Below are positions 1 through 8,900 of a stretch of DNA of 64,000 nt, in pieces (position 1 is the first letter of the stretch; every line of letters begins with the position of its first letter). Source of the stretch: CAVTBX01 sp963733135 (GTDB taxonomy: Bacteria; Actinomycetota; Thermoleophilia; Gaiellales; Gaiellaceae); NCBI GenBank assembly GCA_963733135.1, contig CAVTBX010000008.1, forward strand, positions 1-64,000, read 5' to 3'. The notes beneath the pieces are model-generated. The model had not been told where the DNA came from and made no database searches. It saw only the letters and a program-made list of their open reading frames with translations. A program made the position numbers and the translations under genes.

Positions 1-38
1 TGCTCTTACCGTAGCAGCGGAATCGGCCTACACCGTCG

Positions 39-54
39 CTAGCCGACTGGCTAG
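39..54 (+). promoter_or_regulatory. Short perfect hairpin upstream of greA
   Basis: CTAGCC, a GACT loop and GGCTAG form a perfect 6-bp stem ending six bases before the first possible greA start. It could end an upstream transcript or act in the greA leader. No T-run follows, so the role is open. Confidence 0.3.
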
Positions 55-59
55 GGTGG

Positions 60-524
60 GTGATCGTGAAGGACGGAGCGGAGCACGTCACCCGTTCGCA
101 GAAGGCGCAGCTCGAGGCCGAGCTGGCCGAGCTCGAGGGCCCGAAGCGCAACGAGGTCGTCCAGGCGATCAAGACCGCGCGCGGCTTCGGCGACCTCTCG
201 GAGAACTTCGAGTACCACGCCGCGAAGAACGAGCAGGGCCTCCTCGAGCGCCGCATCACGATCCTCCGCGACCGCCTGAACAGAGCCGAGCTCGTCGACG
301 AAGACGCCGCCGCGAGGACTGGCGCGGTCGCAGTCGGCTCCCGCGTCACCATCGAGCGCCTGGACGACGGCGATCAGATGGAGGTCGAGATCTCGAGCGT
401 CGGTGGGGTCTCGCCGGCCTCGCCGCTCGGCAAGGCGCTCGTCGGCGCCAAGGAGGGCGACGAGGTCGATGTTGCGGCCCCGCGCGGCTCCTGGCGGGCG
501 CGCGTCGTCTCTGTTGGCCGCTGA
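60..524 (+). CDS. greA: Transcription elongation factor GreA
   Basis: GreA binds the RNA polymerase secondary channel and stimulates cleavage of backtracked transcripts. The 154-residue product has the usual two parts: an N-terminal antiparallel coiled coil (about residues 10-75, with the family motif around GDLSENFEYHAAKNEQ) and a C-terminal FKBP-like domain that contains SPLGKAL near residue 121. Length is close to the usual 155-160. The start may be GTG at 60 or the in-frame GTG at 66; no strong ribosome binding site distinguishes them. The next gene starts 16 bases after the stop on the same strand, so the two may be cotranscribed. Confidence 0.93.
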   Translation: MIVKDGAEHVTRSQKAQLEAELAELEGPKRNEVVQAIKTARGFGDLSENFEYHAAKNEQGLLERRITILRDRLNRAELVDEDAAARTGAVAVGSRVTIERLDDGDQMEVEISSVGGVSPASPLGKALVGAKEGDEVDVAAPRGSWRARVVSVGR

Positions 525-540
525 CAGCGAACGCGCCAAG

Positions 541-987
541 ATGCTCGCCGGCGAGCTGTACCGAGGCTCGGACCCGGAGCTGGCGGCCGAACGCAGCCGG
601 GCGCGAGAGCTCCTAGCCAGGCTGAACGCAAGCGAGCCCGCTGAGCGGGTCGCGCTCGCACGCGAGCTCTTCGTGGCCTTCGGCGAGAACGCCTGGCTCG
701 AGACGCCGTTTCAGTGCGACTACGGCTGGAACGTCTCGATCGGCGCGGGGGCGTTCCTGAACTTCGGCTGCGTCGTCCTCGACTGCGCCCCGGTCGAGAT
801 CGGGGAGATCACCGAGGTCGGCCCCGGTGTCCACATCTACGCGGCCATCGGCGACGGCGCGATCATCGGGCCGGGCGTCACGGTGGGCGACAACTCGGTT
901 GTGGGCGCAGGAAGCGTGGTCGTTCGCGACGTCCCGCCGGGCGTCGTCGTCGCGGGCAACCCGGCGCGCGTGATCCGAGCGCTTTAG
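541..987 (+). CDS. Maltose O-acetyltransferase-like hexapeptide protein lacking the catalytic loop
   Basis: The N-terminus starts MLAGELY, as in maltose/galactoside acetyltransferases (Maa, LacA, NodL), followed by the family WLETPFQCDYGWN segment and left-handed beta-helix hexapeptide repeats ending in VVVAGNPARVIRAL. At 148 residues it is 30-40 shorter than the family. The sequence runs from VHIYAA directly into IGDGAIIG, so the segment that normally carries the catalytic histidine (the HP motif, His115 in E. coli LacA) and the substrate loop is absent, while the reading frame stays open. Acetyltransferase activity is therefore doubtful. The ATG at 541 is chosen because it matches the family N-terminus. 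It overlaps the convergent decarboxylase stop by four bases. Confidence 0.8.
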   Translation: MLAGELYRGSDPELAAERSRARELLARLNASEPAERVALARELFVAFGENAWLETPFQCDYGWNVSIGAGAFLNFGCVVLDCAPVEIGEITEVGPGVHIYAAIGDGAIIGPGVTVGDNSVVGAGSVVVRDVPPGVVVAGNPARVIRAL

Positions 988-2405
988 CCGCGGGCTCGGA
1001 GCAGCTCGAGGAGCACGTCGACGAGCAGATCGACGTCGCCCTCCTCGGTGCGCCAGTTCACGATCGCCGGTCGGAACGCGACCTTGTCGTCGTAGACCGT
1101 GGTGCCGGCGAAGACGCGCCCGTCCCGGAGCAGCTCGGCGCCGAGTTCCCGGTTCAGGTCGTCCAGGCTCTCCTCCGAGACGCCGCTCGGGCGGGCGCGA
1201 AAGCAGACGATGTTCAGCGGCACGTCCGCGAGGCGCTCGAGCTCCGGCTCGGCGTCGACCCGCCGAGCGAGGTGCTGCGCGAGCGCCAGGTGGCGCTCGA
1301 CCATCTCCCGGTGGCCGGCGCGGCCGTAGGCGTAGAGCGTCGCCCAGACCGCAAGGGCCCGCGCACGCCGGGAGCTCTCCGGCGACATGAAGCCGAAGTT
1401 CGGGTGCGGGTCGTCCGGCGATGGGAGGTAGGGCGCGCTGACGTTGAGCGCCCGTACGAGTCGTGCGGGCTCACGGACGAACGTGAATCCGCAGTCGTAC
1501 GGCACGTTGAGCCACTTGTGACCGTCCGACGCGATCGAGTGCGCGCGCTCCACGCCCTCGGTCAGGTGCCTGGAGGCCGGCGCCACGCGCGCGAAGAGCC
1601 CGAAGGCGCCGTCGACGTGGAGCCAAGCGTCGTGCTCCTCGGCGAGGTCGGCCAGCTCCGAGATCGGGTCGAAGCCGCCCGCATTCACCTCCCCCGCGTT
1701 CGCTATCAGGATCGCCGGCGTATCGAGCGCCTCCAGACGGTCCCGCAGCCCCTCGACGTCCAGGCGACCAGTGCCGTCGCGGGCCAGGGTCTGCACGTTT
1801 CCCCGGCCGAGCCCGAGCATCCCAAGTGCCAGCACCGCGGTGGAATGCACGTAACCGCTCGTCAAGATCGCCGGCGGCGGCAAGCCGGCGAGGCCCGCGT
1901 CCTCGACGTCGACGCCGAGCCGCTCGGCCCACCAGCTTCGCGCGGCGGTGAGACCCGTGAAGTTCGCCATCGTCCCACCCGTGACGAGCACGCCGCCAAA
2001 GCCATCGGGAAGCTCGAAGAGCTGGCGTAGCCAGTCGACGGCCACCTGCTCGAGCGCCGAGGCGAACGGCGACGAGGCCCAGGTGTAGGCGCTCTGGTCA
2101 TACGCGGAGGTGAGCCAGTCGGCGGCGAGCGCCGCGGGCGTGCCGCCGCCCATCACGAAGTGGAAGAACCGCGGGCCGTTCGATCTGGTTGCAGCCTCCT
2201 GACCGCGCCGCGCGAGCTCCTCGACCGCCGGCAGCGTCCCCTGACCCTGCTCCGGCAGATCTTCCCGCCAGGTTTCAGCCACCTCGGCCGATCCCGGCCG
2301 AAGAACATGCGCGGTGCCGATGTCACGGAGGTAGGCGGCAGCCTCCCGAGCCGCCGCCTCGAGAGCGGGCTCGACTTCGCCGCGTGCCCAGAGCGGATCG
2401 CTCAT
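984..2405 (-). CDS. Pyridoxal-dependent amino acid decarboxylase family protein
   Basis: A 473-residue group II PLP decarboxylase (aromatic amino acid/glutamate/tyrosine decarboxylase family, cytosolic). Visible landmarks are the substrate-side segment GPRFFHF, cofactor-site GGTMANFT (about 143-150), His187 that would stack on the PLP ring, HVDGAFG (Asp265 pairing with the pyridine nitrogen) and SDGHKWLN with Lys297 as the Schiff-base lysine. Full length for the family. The start overlaps the upstream VOC gene by ATGA, so they are translationally coupled. The substrate cannot be read from sequence; an aspartate aminotransferase-superfamily enzyme acting on another amine acid is possible. Confidence 0.85.
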   Translation of the reverse strand: MSDPLWARGEVEPALEAAAREAAAYLRDIGTAHVLRPGSAEVAETWREDLPEQGQGTLPAVEELARRGQEAATRSNGPRFFHFVMGGGTPAALAADWLTSAYDQSAYTWASSPFASALEQVAVDWLRQLFELPDGFGGVLVTGGTMANFTGLTAARSWWAERLGVDVEDAGLAGLPPPAILTSGYVHSTAVLALGMLGLGRGNVQTLARDGTGRLDVEGLRDRLEALDTPAILIANAGEVNAGGFDPISELADLAEEHDAWLHVDGAFGLFARVAPASRHLTEGVERAHSIASDGHKWLNVPYDCGFTFVREPARLVRALNVSAPYLPSPDDPHPNFGFMSPESSRRARALAVWATLYAYGRAGHREMVERHLALAQHLARRVDAEPELERLADVPLNIVCFRARPSGVSEESLDDLNRELGAELLRDGRVFAGTTVYDDKVAFRPAIVNWRTEEGDVDLLVDVLLELLRARG

Positions 2406-3139
2406 CCGCGATTGTGGTTCACGAGCTCGACGTTATTGCCGTCCGGGTCGAGGACGAACGCGCCGTAGTAGCGAGGGTGGTAGATCTCGCGCTCGCCGGG
2501 CGGGCCGTTGTCCTCGTAACCCGCCTCCGTCAAGGCTCGATGAAACTCGTCCACCGCGTCGTTCGTCGCCGCCGGAAACGCGAGATGGACGTTCTCTGTC
2601 GCCTCGTCGCCGGCCACGACCGAGAAGGAGCCGGCCGACCCGACGAACTGTGCGCGCTCTGCCGAATCGTGGTTCAGCCCCAAGCCCGCGTGCTCCGCAA
2701 CGGCCTCGTAGAACGCCTTGGCGCGCGCGACGTCCGCGACCCGGATCCAGAGGTGGTCGATCGGGCCCTCGCCGCGCATGGAGCCGTGATGGGCTGCCTC
2801 CGCGCTGTTCCCGTCCGGGTCGAGGAGGAACGACCCGTAGTAGTCGTCGCCGTACTCCGGCCGCGGCCCGGGCTCTCCGTCACTCGGGTAGCCCGCTTCC
2901 GTGCCGACGCGCCAGAACTCGTCGACGAGCTCACGCGAGGGTGACTGGAACCCGAGGTGGAGTCGCCGCGTGGCGGGCTTCTCCTCGCTCGCCGCCGCAA
3001 CCATGAGGGAGAACGTGTTCCACTCGGCGATCGCCTCGTCGCTCCAGCCCTTCTCCGACCCGAGGGCGCGGAGCACCGTCTCGTAGAACCGCTCCGAGGC
3101 CTCACGGTCGGAGACGCGGATCGTGACGTGGTCGAACAC
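2402..3139 (-). CDS. Two-domain VOC (glyoxalase/dioxygenase superfamily) protein
   Basis: The 245-residue protein has two vicinal-oxygen-chelate domains: one starts MFDHVTIRVSDREASERFY and ends near YYGSFLLDPDGNSAEA, the other starts PIDHLWIRVADVARAKAFY (about 131) and ends YYGAFVLDPDGNNVELV. The His and Glu positions typical of VOC metal ligands are present in both halves. Such proteins include glyoxalases, extradiol dioxygenases and resistance proteins, and the specific reaction is unknown. It is the first gene of a coupled pair with the PLP decarboxylase (ATGA overlap). Confidence 0.82.
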   Translation of the reverse strand: MFDHVTIRVSDREASERFYETVLRALGSEKGWSDEAIAEWNTFSLMVAAASEEKPATRRLHLGFQSPSRELVDEFWRVGTEAGYPSDGEPGPRPEYGDDYYGSFLLDPDGNSAEAAHHGSMRGEGPIDHLWIRVADVARAKAFYEAVAEHAGLGLNHDSAERAQFVGSAGSFSVVAGDEATENVHLAFPAATNDAVDEFHRALTEAGYEDNGPPGEREIYHPRYYGAFVLDPDGNNVELVNHNRG

Positions 3140-3167
3140 GCCGTAAAGAATGACGTGTCTCCGCGGA

Positions 3168-5057
3168 TCAGGTCTTGCGTTCGTATGCGCCGATATCGCA
3201 GCGCCGCCCCTGCGGGCGCCGGACGCCGCGCTGGTCTCTCCCGACCGTGCACTGGCTTTCCGGAATCGCGTTCAGGGCACGGCTCCCGGGTCGAAGCGGG
3301 ATCGTCGCGGTCGGGCCTCCGTTCGAGCCGAGTACGCCGAGCTTCGGCATCGCGCCGAGCCGGTCGGAGCCGATGCTGGTGAACATGCACTCGACCGTCC
3401 TGGCTATGAGGTTGAAGCCGGCCGAGCCGACCGGCCCGCCGCAATCCGGCGACTCCGGCGCCGTGTTCTTCCCCACGAGGGTGGCCCGAAGCTCGGTCGT
3501 ACCGCCCTCGACGTAGAGACCGCCGCCGAGCCTGGCCTCGTTCCGCGCGATGGTCGCGTTCCTCACGATGAGGTCTGCAGCGGTGTTGACGCCGCCGCCG
3601 CGGGCTGTCGCACCGCTGGCGCGGTTCCCAGCGATCGTCGAGTTCGTCATCGTGTGCGGCCCGGCCGACACGAGGATGATCCCGCCGCCACGCGCCTGGC
3701 CCTGGGCCGAGGTGACGTTTCTGCTGACGGTCGACGCACGGAGCTCGAGTGTCGCGTTATCGATCTCTATCCCGCCTCCGGTCGACGCGGACCCCGCGAC
3801 GCCTTCCGCGCGCGCGCGGTTCGCGTTCACGCTGGTGTTCTGAAGCTCGAGTACAGCCGCGGCAGTGGCGATCAAGCCTGCGCCGCGAGCGGTGTTCGGG
3901 CCTGTGTCCCCGGAGACCTCGATCTCGTTGCCCGCGATGCGGGACGAGAACAGCCGAAACGTTCCGGACGCGAGGTCGAGCCCGGCGCCGCGGCCCGTGG
4001 TCATCCCGCCGGTCGTCGCAAACGCAAGCGAGTCGGTGACCCGCGAGCCGCGGATGGTCAGCCCGTCCGGAGCCTCCAGGTATCCCCCACCGCCGATCAC
4101 GTTTGTGGTCGCCCCGCCCGAGGAGGTCGATCGAACCTGGTTGGCATCGAGAACGCTGCTCCGGATCGATCCCTGTTGTGTGTAGCCGTGCAAACCCCCA
4201 CCCTCCGATCGCGCGAGGCCGCCCGCCAGCGCCGTCACAGCGCGGTTGCCGTTGACCGTCGAGCCCCGAACGGACAACCCGGCGACGAGCATGTCGATTC
4301 CGCCTCCAACCGCATCGGCGTTGTCGGCCGGCCCGGTCCCGATCGCGATGGCTCGGTTGCCGTTCACGTGCGAACCGACGAGCGTCAGGCGGCCCTCGTT
4401 CATGAAGATGCCTCCGCCGGCTACGTTCGGATTCGCCAACCCGAGTCCGGACTCAGCGATGGCTCGGTTGGAGGAAACGGTCGTGTTTTCGAGCGTCAAG
4501 TTGCCGCCCAGTCGAGCGATCCCTCCGCCGCCGGCGGCCGGGGAATCCGGTCCCGCGTCGTCAACCGCGAGGTTGTTTCGGACCGACGAGTTGACGAGCC
4601 GAAGAGATCCGTCGACGGAGTAGATGCCGCCGCCGGCGGCCAGCGTCGTCGGCCCGGTCCCTCCAATGGCGGTGTTTCCGACGACGTTGACCCCTCGCAG
4701 CGTGAGACGACCTTGGACGTGGGCGATCCCGCCGCCGCCCAGGATGGCGCGACCGCCGGTGATTTTCAGGTCACGCAGAGTCACGCGGGTCGCGTTCTGG
4801 ACGTTCACCGCTCGATCATCCTCCTGGGCGTCGATCGTCGCCCGAGGGTTGCCGCGCAGTGTGAGGTTCTTGTCGATCGTGATCTCAGCACACGTCCCCT
4901 TCACGAGGATCGTCGATCCGGGCGCCGCATTGTCGATCACCGGCTGAAGCGGCCGGTTGTCGCAGTTCACCCTCAAGGTGGCCGCGCCGGCGTGGGCGGC
5001 TACACCGAGCCCCCACACGAGCACGACCGCCGCTGCCGCCTTGGTTCGCATGGGCAT
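3168..5057 (-). CDS. Secreted parallel beta-helix protein with choice-of-anchor Q C-terminus
   Basis: About 629 residues. The N-terminus is a Sec signal peptide (charged MPMRTK, then an Ala/Val/Leu core, cleavage near AHAGA). The body consists of about two dozen repeats rich in Asn, Gly, Thr and Val, with recurring NTS/NSTIAGN-type turns (for example NSTIAGNRAS near the C-terminal third), typical of right-handed beta-helix or polymorphic outer membrane-like proteins. It ends in the choice-of-anchor Q motif (GRDQRGVRRP then CDIGAYE). Likely exported and surface-associated or extracellular; ligand unknown. I prefer the ATG at 5057 because GAGG lies just upstream; a GTG at 5069 is also in frame. 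Confidence 0.85.
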   Translation of the reverse strand: MPMRTKAAAAVVLVWGLGVAAHAGAATLRVNCDNRPLQPVIDNAAPGSTILVKGTCAEITIDKNLTLRGNPRATIDAQEDDRAVNVQNATRVTLRDLKITGGRAILGGGGIAHVQGRLTLRGVNVVGNTAIGGTGPTTLAAGGGIYSVDGSLRLVNSSVRNNLAVDDAGPDSPAAGGGGIARLGGNLTLENTTVSSNRAIAESGLGLANPNVAGGGIFMNEGRLTLVGSHVNGNRAIAIGTGPADNADAVGGGIDMLVAGLSVRGSTVNGNRAVTALAGGLARSEGGGLHGYTQQGSIRSSVLDANQVRSTSSGGATTNVIGGGGYLEAPDGLTIRGSRVTDSLAFATTGGMTTGRGAGLDLASGTFRLFSSRIAGNEIEVSGDTGPNTARGAGLIATAAAVLELQNTSVNANRARAEGVAGSASTGGGIEIDNATLELRASTVSRNVTSAQGQARGGGIILVSAGPHTMTNSTIAGNRASGATARGGGVNTAADLIVRNATIARNEARLGGGLYVEGGTTELRATLVGKNTAPESPDCGGPVGSAGFNLIARTVECMFTSIGSDRLGAMPKLGVLGSNGGPTATIPLRPGSRALNAIPESQCTVGRDQRGVRRPQGRRCDIGAYERKT

Positions 5058-5216
5058 GAATCCTCGCACTCTGCGGCGGGCTTGCCTAGTGGCTCGGCCG
5101 CTTCCGGGCTCGGGCTGGTCGGCGAGGTCGGGCTCGCGGCATGCCCCTCCGTCGGCGAACGCGCGTGACCATCCCGTTCCAGACGAGCAGATCGTCCATC
5201 GGTGTCTCGTCTTTGC

Positions 5217-6356
5217 TCACGCCGCCGCAGGGACGCCGCGGCGCGACACGATGTGCTTCGCGACGCGCTTCGCATCCCGGCCCGCGCCGAGGACGAGCAT
5301 CGAGCTGAACGCGTACTGGAACAGGATCCCGGTGAAGTAGAGGCCGGGGAGCCCAGGAACGACGCCGCGCTCCTGCTCCGGGAACCCGTCCTCACCCATC
5401 GGGATCGGGATGTGGATCCAGCGGTACCGGTTCTTGAAGCCGGTGCACCAGACGACGTTGGCGACGTCGAGGACGCGACCGTCGGCCAGCACGGGCTTGC
5501 CGTCGACCACGCCGACAGCACGCTCGAAGACGCGCTCGACCCCGGCCTCCCTCAGGTCGTCAGCCCGAATGCGGAGAAGCGGCCCACCAACAGAGCGGAT
5601 CTCCGGGCGGAGTTTTCGCCCGATCGGCGTCCCCATGCTCAGGACGTGCATGGCGACGAACCGCATGAGCGGGTTTCCTAACTGTGCGAAGCGACTGTCG
5701 ACCCGGAACGGGAGCTGACCCGTGCTCCGCCCGCAGAGCACCGTCTCGTGCTCGGCGTTCGCGGCCTCGAACGCGATGTCGGCGCCCGAGTGGGCGGCTC
5801 CGACCACGAGCACCGAGCCGAGCTGAAGCTGCGCCGGGCTTCGATAGTCCCGCGAGTGGAGCTGGATGATGCCCGGATCGAGGTCGGGCGCGAAGTCCGG
5901 GACGACCGGGTCGGTGAAGAGCCCGGCAGCCACGACGACGTTGTCGGCCTCGATCCGGCGGCCGCCCGCAGTCACGACGTAGCCCTCGCCGTTTCGCTCG
6001 AGCGACTCGACAGCGGCCCCGGTCCGCACTGGAAGGTCGAACCGATTCGCGTACGCCTCCAGGTAGTCGGCCATCTCGAGCCCACTCGGGTACGAGTACC
6101 GCGGCGCCGGAAAGCGCATCCCCGGCAGCGAGTCGTTCGCAGCCGGCGAGTAGAGCCGAAGCGACGGCCACCGCTTCCGCCAGGAATCGCCGACCCGCTC
6201 GTTCGCATCGAGCACGAGACACTCACGCCCGAGCCTCTTCAGGTGGTACGCCGTCGCGAGGCCGGCCTGGCCGCCGCCGACGACCACGGTTTCGTGCCGC
6301 TCCGTGCCCGCGTCGAGACCCGGGCCTCGATCCGTCGTGTTCTCCATGACTGCCAT
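5217..6356 (-). CDS. Flavin-containing monooxygenase-type NAD(P)/FAD oxidoreductase
   Basis: A 379-residue flavoprotein. It has an FAD-binding Rossmann motif VVVGGGQAGLATA near the N-terminus, a second NAD(P)H-binding motif VLVVGAAHSGADIA in the middle, and a late WCTGF segment typical of flavin-dependent monooxygenases related to CzcO/YpmT and plant YUCCA enzymes. The substrate is unknown. ATG at 6356 is preferred because GGGAGGA lies nine bases upstream; the longer ORF back to 6422 adds an atypical arginine- and proline-rich leader. It lies downstream of, and co-oriented with, the LuxR regulator gene, 119 bases after that gene's stop. Confidence 0.87.
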   Translation of the reverse strand: MAVMENTTDRGPGLDAGTERHETVVVGGGQAGLATAYHLKRLGRECLVLDANERVGDSWRKRWPSLRLYSPAANDSLPGMRFPAPRYSYPSGLEMADYLEAYANRFDLPVRTGAAVESLERNGEGYVVTAGGRRIEADNVVVAAGLFTDPVVPDFAPDLDPGIIQLHSRDYRSPAQLQLGSVLVVGAAHSGADIAFEAANAEHETVLCGRSTGQLPFRVDSRFAQLGNPLMRFVAMHVLSMGTPIGRKLRPEIRSVGGPLLRIRADDLREAGVERVFERAVGVVDGKPVLADGRVLDVANVVWCTGFKNRYRWIHIPIPMGEDGFPEQERGVVPGLPGLYFTGILFQYAFSSMLVLGAGRDAKRVAKHIVSRRGVPAAA

Positions 6357-6475
6357 CTTGGCGTCCTCCCTGTCGTCGGATGGGAGCAACGCTAGGGGGA
6401 TGCCGGCCGGCCGGCATCGCACGGATCAGCCAACTTCACCGAGAGCCCATGTGGTCAGAACTGACCACGCGCCCG

Positions 6476-8110
6476 TCAGACGAGGTCGTGCTCGAAGGCG
6501 AATGCCGTCGCGGCGCTCCGTGAGGAGAGCCGGAGCTTCGTGAAGATGTTCTGAACGTGGCGAGCGACGGTGTGCTCGCTGATGACGAGCTCAGCGGCGA
6601 TCTCGCGATTGGTCCGGCCGGCGGCGATATGGTGCAGGACCTCGAGCTCGCGGGCGGTTAGCCCGTGGCCGTCCGGCCCACGCGCCTCGCCCGCGTCGAG
6701 CCGCGCGAGGTCCGGAGCCGCGCCGAGCAGCTCGAAGGTCTCGCGGGCCGCTTCGAGCTCGAGCGTGGCCGCATCGTGATCACCGACCGCGCGGCAGGCG
6801 GCGCCGATCAGAGCCCGCACGCGGGCGACCTCGTACGGCGCCCCGAGCTCCTGCCACGCTTGGCAGGCCGACCGAAGCCGGACGAGCGCCTCCTGAGCAT
6901 CGCCGCTCGCAAGCTCGACGGCTCCGCGAGCCTGCGAGACGACGGCACTCAACATGCCGCTCTGGAAACCCTCCGTGATCTCGGCGAGCTCGCGGCACGC
7001 GGTACGGGCCTCCTCACGATCACCCGTCGCGAGCATGACCTCGATGAGCGCCGGCAGAAGCGCGGCACGCTTGAGTGGCTCGGTCGTCTCCCCGAGTGCC
7101 CGCCGGATCGACGCCGCCGCCGCGTCGCCCCTGCCCTGCGCATGCCGAAGCTGCGCGAGGCCGGGCTGCGGCTCCCACCCGTACCGGCTCGCGGTCGTGT
7201 ACGCGTCCTCGGCTGCCTCGAACTCGCCGCGCAGGCGTCGGAGCTCTCCCACGCGGTAGTAGGCAAGCCCGGCCGCAGAGAGATTGCCGGTTTCGACGAG
7301 ACGCCGGCTCGCCCGGCTCGCCTCTTCGAGAGCGTCCGACCAGTCGCCGTGTACCTGCATGACCTCCGCCCGGTGAACGTGGCAGCGGCCGGTGAAGGCG
7401 ATGAGATCGGTCTGGTTGTCGCACCAGCGCGTGAGCACCTGCGTCCACTCCTGGGCGCGCCGCAGCTCGTAGACCTTCTGGCAGGCAAGGATCACACCGC
7501 AGTAGACGAGTCCCGTGACGATCGGGTTGAGCTCCCGGCCCGTCGCGACCACCATGGCCTCGTCCAGGATCGCGAGCCCCTCCCCGACCCTCCCGTCGCC
7601 GATCAGCATCGTGCCCTGCGCCTGCGCCGCGAGCGCGAAGAGGTCCATATCGTCGAAGCGCTGTGCGACCTCGAGGGCCTCTCCCGCGGTCGCCGCCGCG
7701 GCCGCGAAGTCGCCGCTCGCCTCGTGCCGGAAGATCATCGGCAGGAGCGCGTAGCCCCGCTCGACAGAGTCCTCGCCGACCTCCTCGAGGAGCCGCTGTG
7801 CGCGCCCGAGCCAGCCCGTCGCGGGGCCCATCTCTCCTCGGAGCGCGAAGTTGATGCCGAGCCAGATCGCGCGGCGCGCCGCCAGGAGCGGCTCGCCGGC
7901 GTCGAGGTGCGCGTGGTGCTGGCGCTCGAAGACGGCGAGTGACTCGTCGTCTCGCCCGAGCATGTAGAGCGCGGTCGCGAGCAGCTCGAGGTCGTCCGCC
8001 CTGAGGGGCGACGCGCTGTCGGCCGCCGCAAGGCTTCTCTGAGCCTCGGCCCAGCGACGCGCCGCGTAGGCCTGGCGTCCGTGCTCGAGCGGGTCGTCCG
8101 TCCTGGCCAT
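6476..8110 (-). CDS. LuxR-family transcriptional regulator with TPR-like sensor region
   Basis: A 544-residue protein whose first 470 residues are helical, with tetratricopeptide-like repeats (many AA/L/W helix pairs). The last 65 form a LuxR/GerE helix-turn-helix, with LTARELEVLHHIAAGRTNREIA followed by SEHTVARHVQNI. No Walker A or response-regulator receiver is visible, so it is not a classical LAL or two-component protein. It likely controls the co-oriented monooxygenase gene downstream, which is an inference from adjacency. The divergent spacer 8111-8424 would hold its promoter. Confidence 0.85.
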   Translation of the reverse strand: MARTDDPLEHGRQAYAARRWAEAQRSLAAADSASPLRADDLELLATALYMLGRDDESLAVFERQHHAHLDAGEPLLAARRAIWLGINFALRGEMGPATGWLGRAQRLLEEVGEDSVERGYALLPMIFRHEASGDFAAAAATAGEALEVAQRFDDMDLFALAAQAQGTMLIGDGRVGEGLAILDEAMVVATGRELNPIVTGLVYCGVILACQKVYELRRAQEWTQVLTRWCDNQTDLIAFTGRCHVHRAEVMQVHGDWSDALEEASRASRRLVETGNLSAAGLAYYRVGELRRLRGEFEAAEDAYTTASRYGWEPQPGLAQLRHAQGRGDAAAASIRRALGETTEPLKRAALLPALIEVMLATGDREEARTACRELAEITEGFQSGMLSAVVSQARGAVELASGDAQEALVRLRSACQAWQELGAPYEVARVRALIGAACRAVGDHDAATLELEAARETFELLGAAPDLARLDAGEARGPDGHGLTARELEVLHHIAAGRTNREIAAELVISEHTVARHVQNIFTKLRLSSRSAATAFAFEHDLV

Positions 8111-8424
8111 GACTCTCCTAGGCCGAAGCCGCGAGCAGCACCTCCGCCGCGAGGAGCCGCGCGTCGGCCGCGAGGGGAGGCACGCCGACGAGGGTAACGA
8201 GGTGGGACGAGGCCTCGCGCCGCGCGCGGGGAAACCCGTCGAGGTTGTCCTGGCCGCAGCGAGCGCAGGTGGGCATAGCGAAAGGCTATGCGGTGCTCGG
8301 GTCGGCGTGAGCCGCGCGGGCCGGCTGCGTCTGCTCTCGGGCCGGGTGGACTCGCGCCTCCGAGGGTGGGAAACTCGCGCCGAGCCGGCGCAGCCGCTGC
8401 CGGCGGCGAAGCGGAGGTGCCCCC
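8111..8424. other. Divergent intergenic region with a 7-bp hairpin
   Basis: No gene is convincing in these 314 bases between the LuxR regulator (minus) and a small gene (plus). GCATAGC at 8273-8279 and GCTATGC at 8285-8291 around a GAAAG loop form a perfect stem, which could be an operator or leader hairpin. Promoters for both flanking genes should lie here. Confidence 0.4.
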
Positions 8425-8712
8425 ATGCACGTGACCGTCCGGAACTACTCAGGAAGCGGAGCCCGAGAGCTCATCGACGTGATCGTCGACAACGAAGACA
8501 CAGTGCGAAGCCTCATCACCGGGATCGACGGCTTCCGCGCTTACTACCTCGTCCGCAGCGACGACGGTGGCTTCACGATCAGCGTCTTCGACGAGGCCGC
8601 GGGAGGCGACGAGTCCAGCAGGCGCGCGGCCGAATGGATCCGAGAGAACGCCGGTGACGTAGGCGCGAGCCCGCCGGAGGTCCAGTCGGGCGAAGCCGCG
8701 ATCGCCCTCTAG
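8425..8712 (+). CDS. Small ABM-like (dimeric alpha/beta barrel) protein
   Basis: The 95-residue product has the pattern of antibiotic-biosynthesis-monooxygenase-like/dimeric ferredoxin-like folds: a first beta strand VTVRNYSG, a helix with ARELIDVI, then GIDGFRAYYLVRSDDGGFTISVF, and a C-terminal helix with RAAEWIRENA. Proteins of this style are small stand-alone enzymes or stress proteins of mostly unknown role. The ATG at 8425 follows a GGAGGTG ribosome binding site. The C-terminal tail is low-complexity and probably disordered. Function not assigned. Confidence 0.7.
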   Translation: MHVTVRNYSGSGARELIDVIVDNEDTVRSLITGIDGFRAYYLVRSDDGGFTISVFDEAAGGDESSRRAAEWIRENAGDVGASPPEVQSGEAAIAL

Positions 8713-8900
8713 TCGAGAGCCGACCTCAAACTCACGCTACCTCGAATTTCTCTCGCCGACCAAGCGAGAGTGCTACCGTCCTTGGCAGTCGAGGCGGTTC
8801 TTTCCCGCGCTCTTTCGCTCTCAGCTCCGACCGATTACGGCGGAGCGCCTGAAGGGCACTACCCCGGCCGATCTGGTCGACAGCAGCCGAGAGGGGCGAG

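Noticed and set aside
3150..5168. Long plus-strand ORF opposite the beta-helix gene
   Set aside because: It is the antisense shadow of the signal-peptide protein; composition is Arg/Pro/Gly-rich without domain motifs.
8760..8800. Possible CIRCE heat-shock operator (GAGTGCTA)
   Set aside because: The partner half TTAGCACTC is absent; only one half-site by chance.
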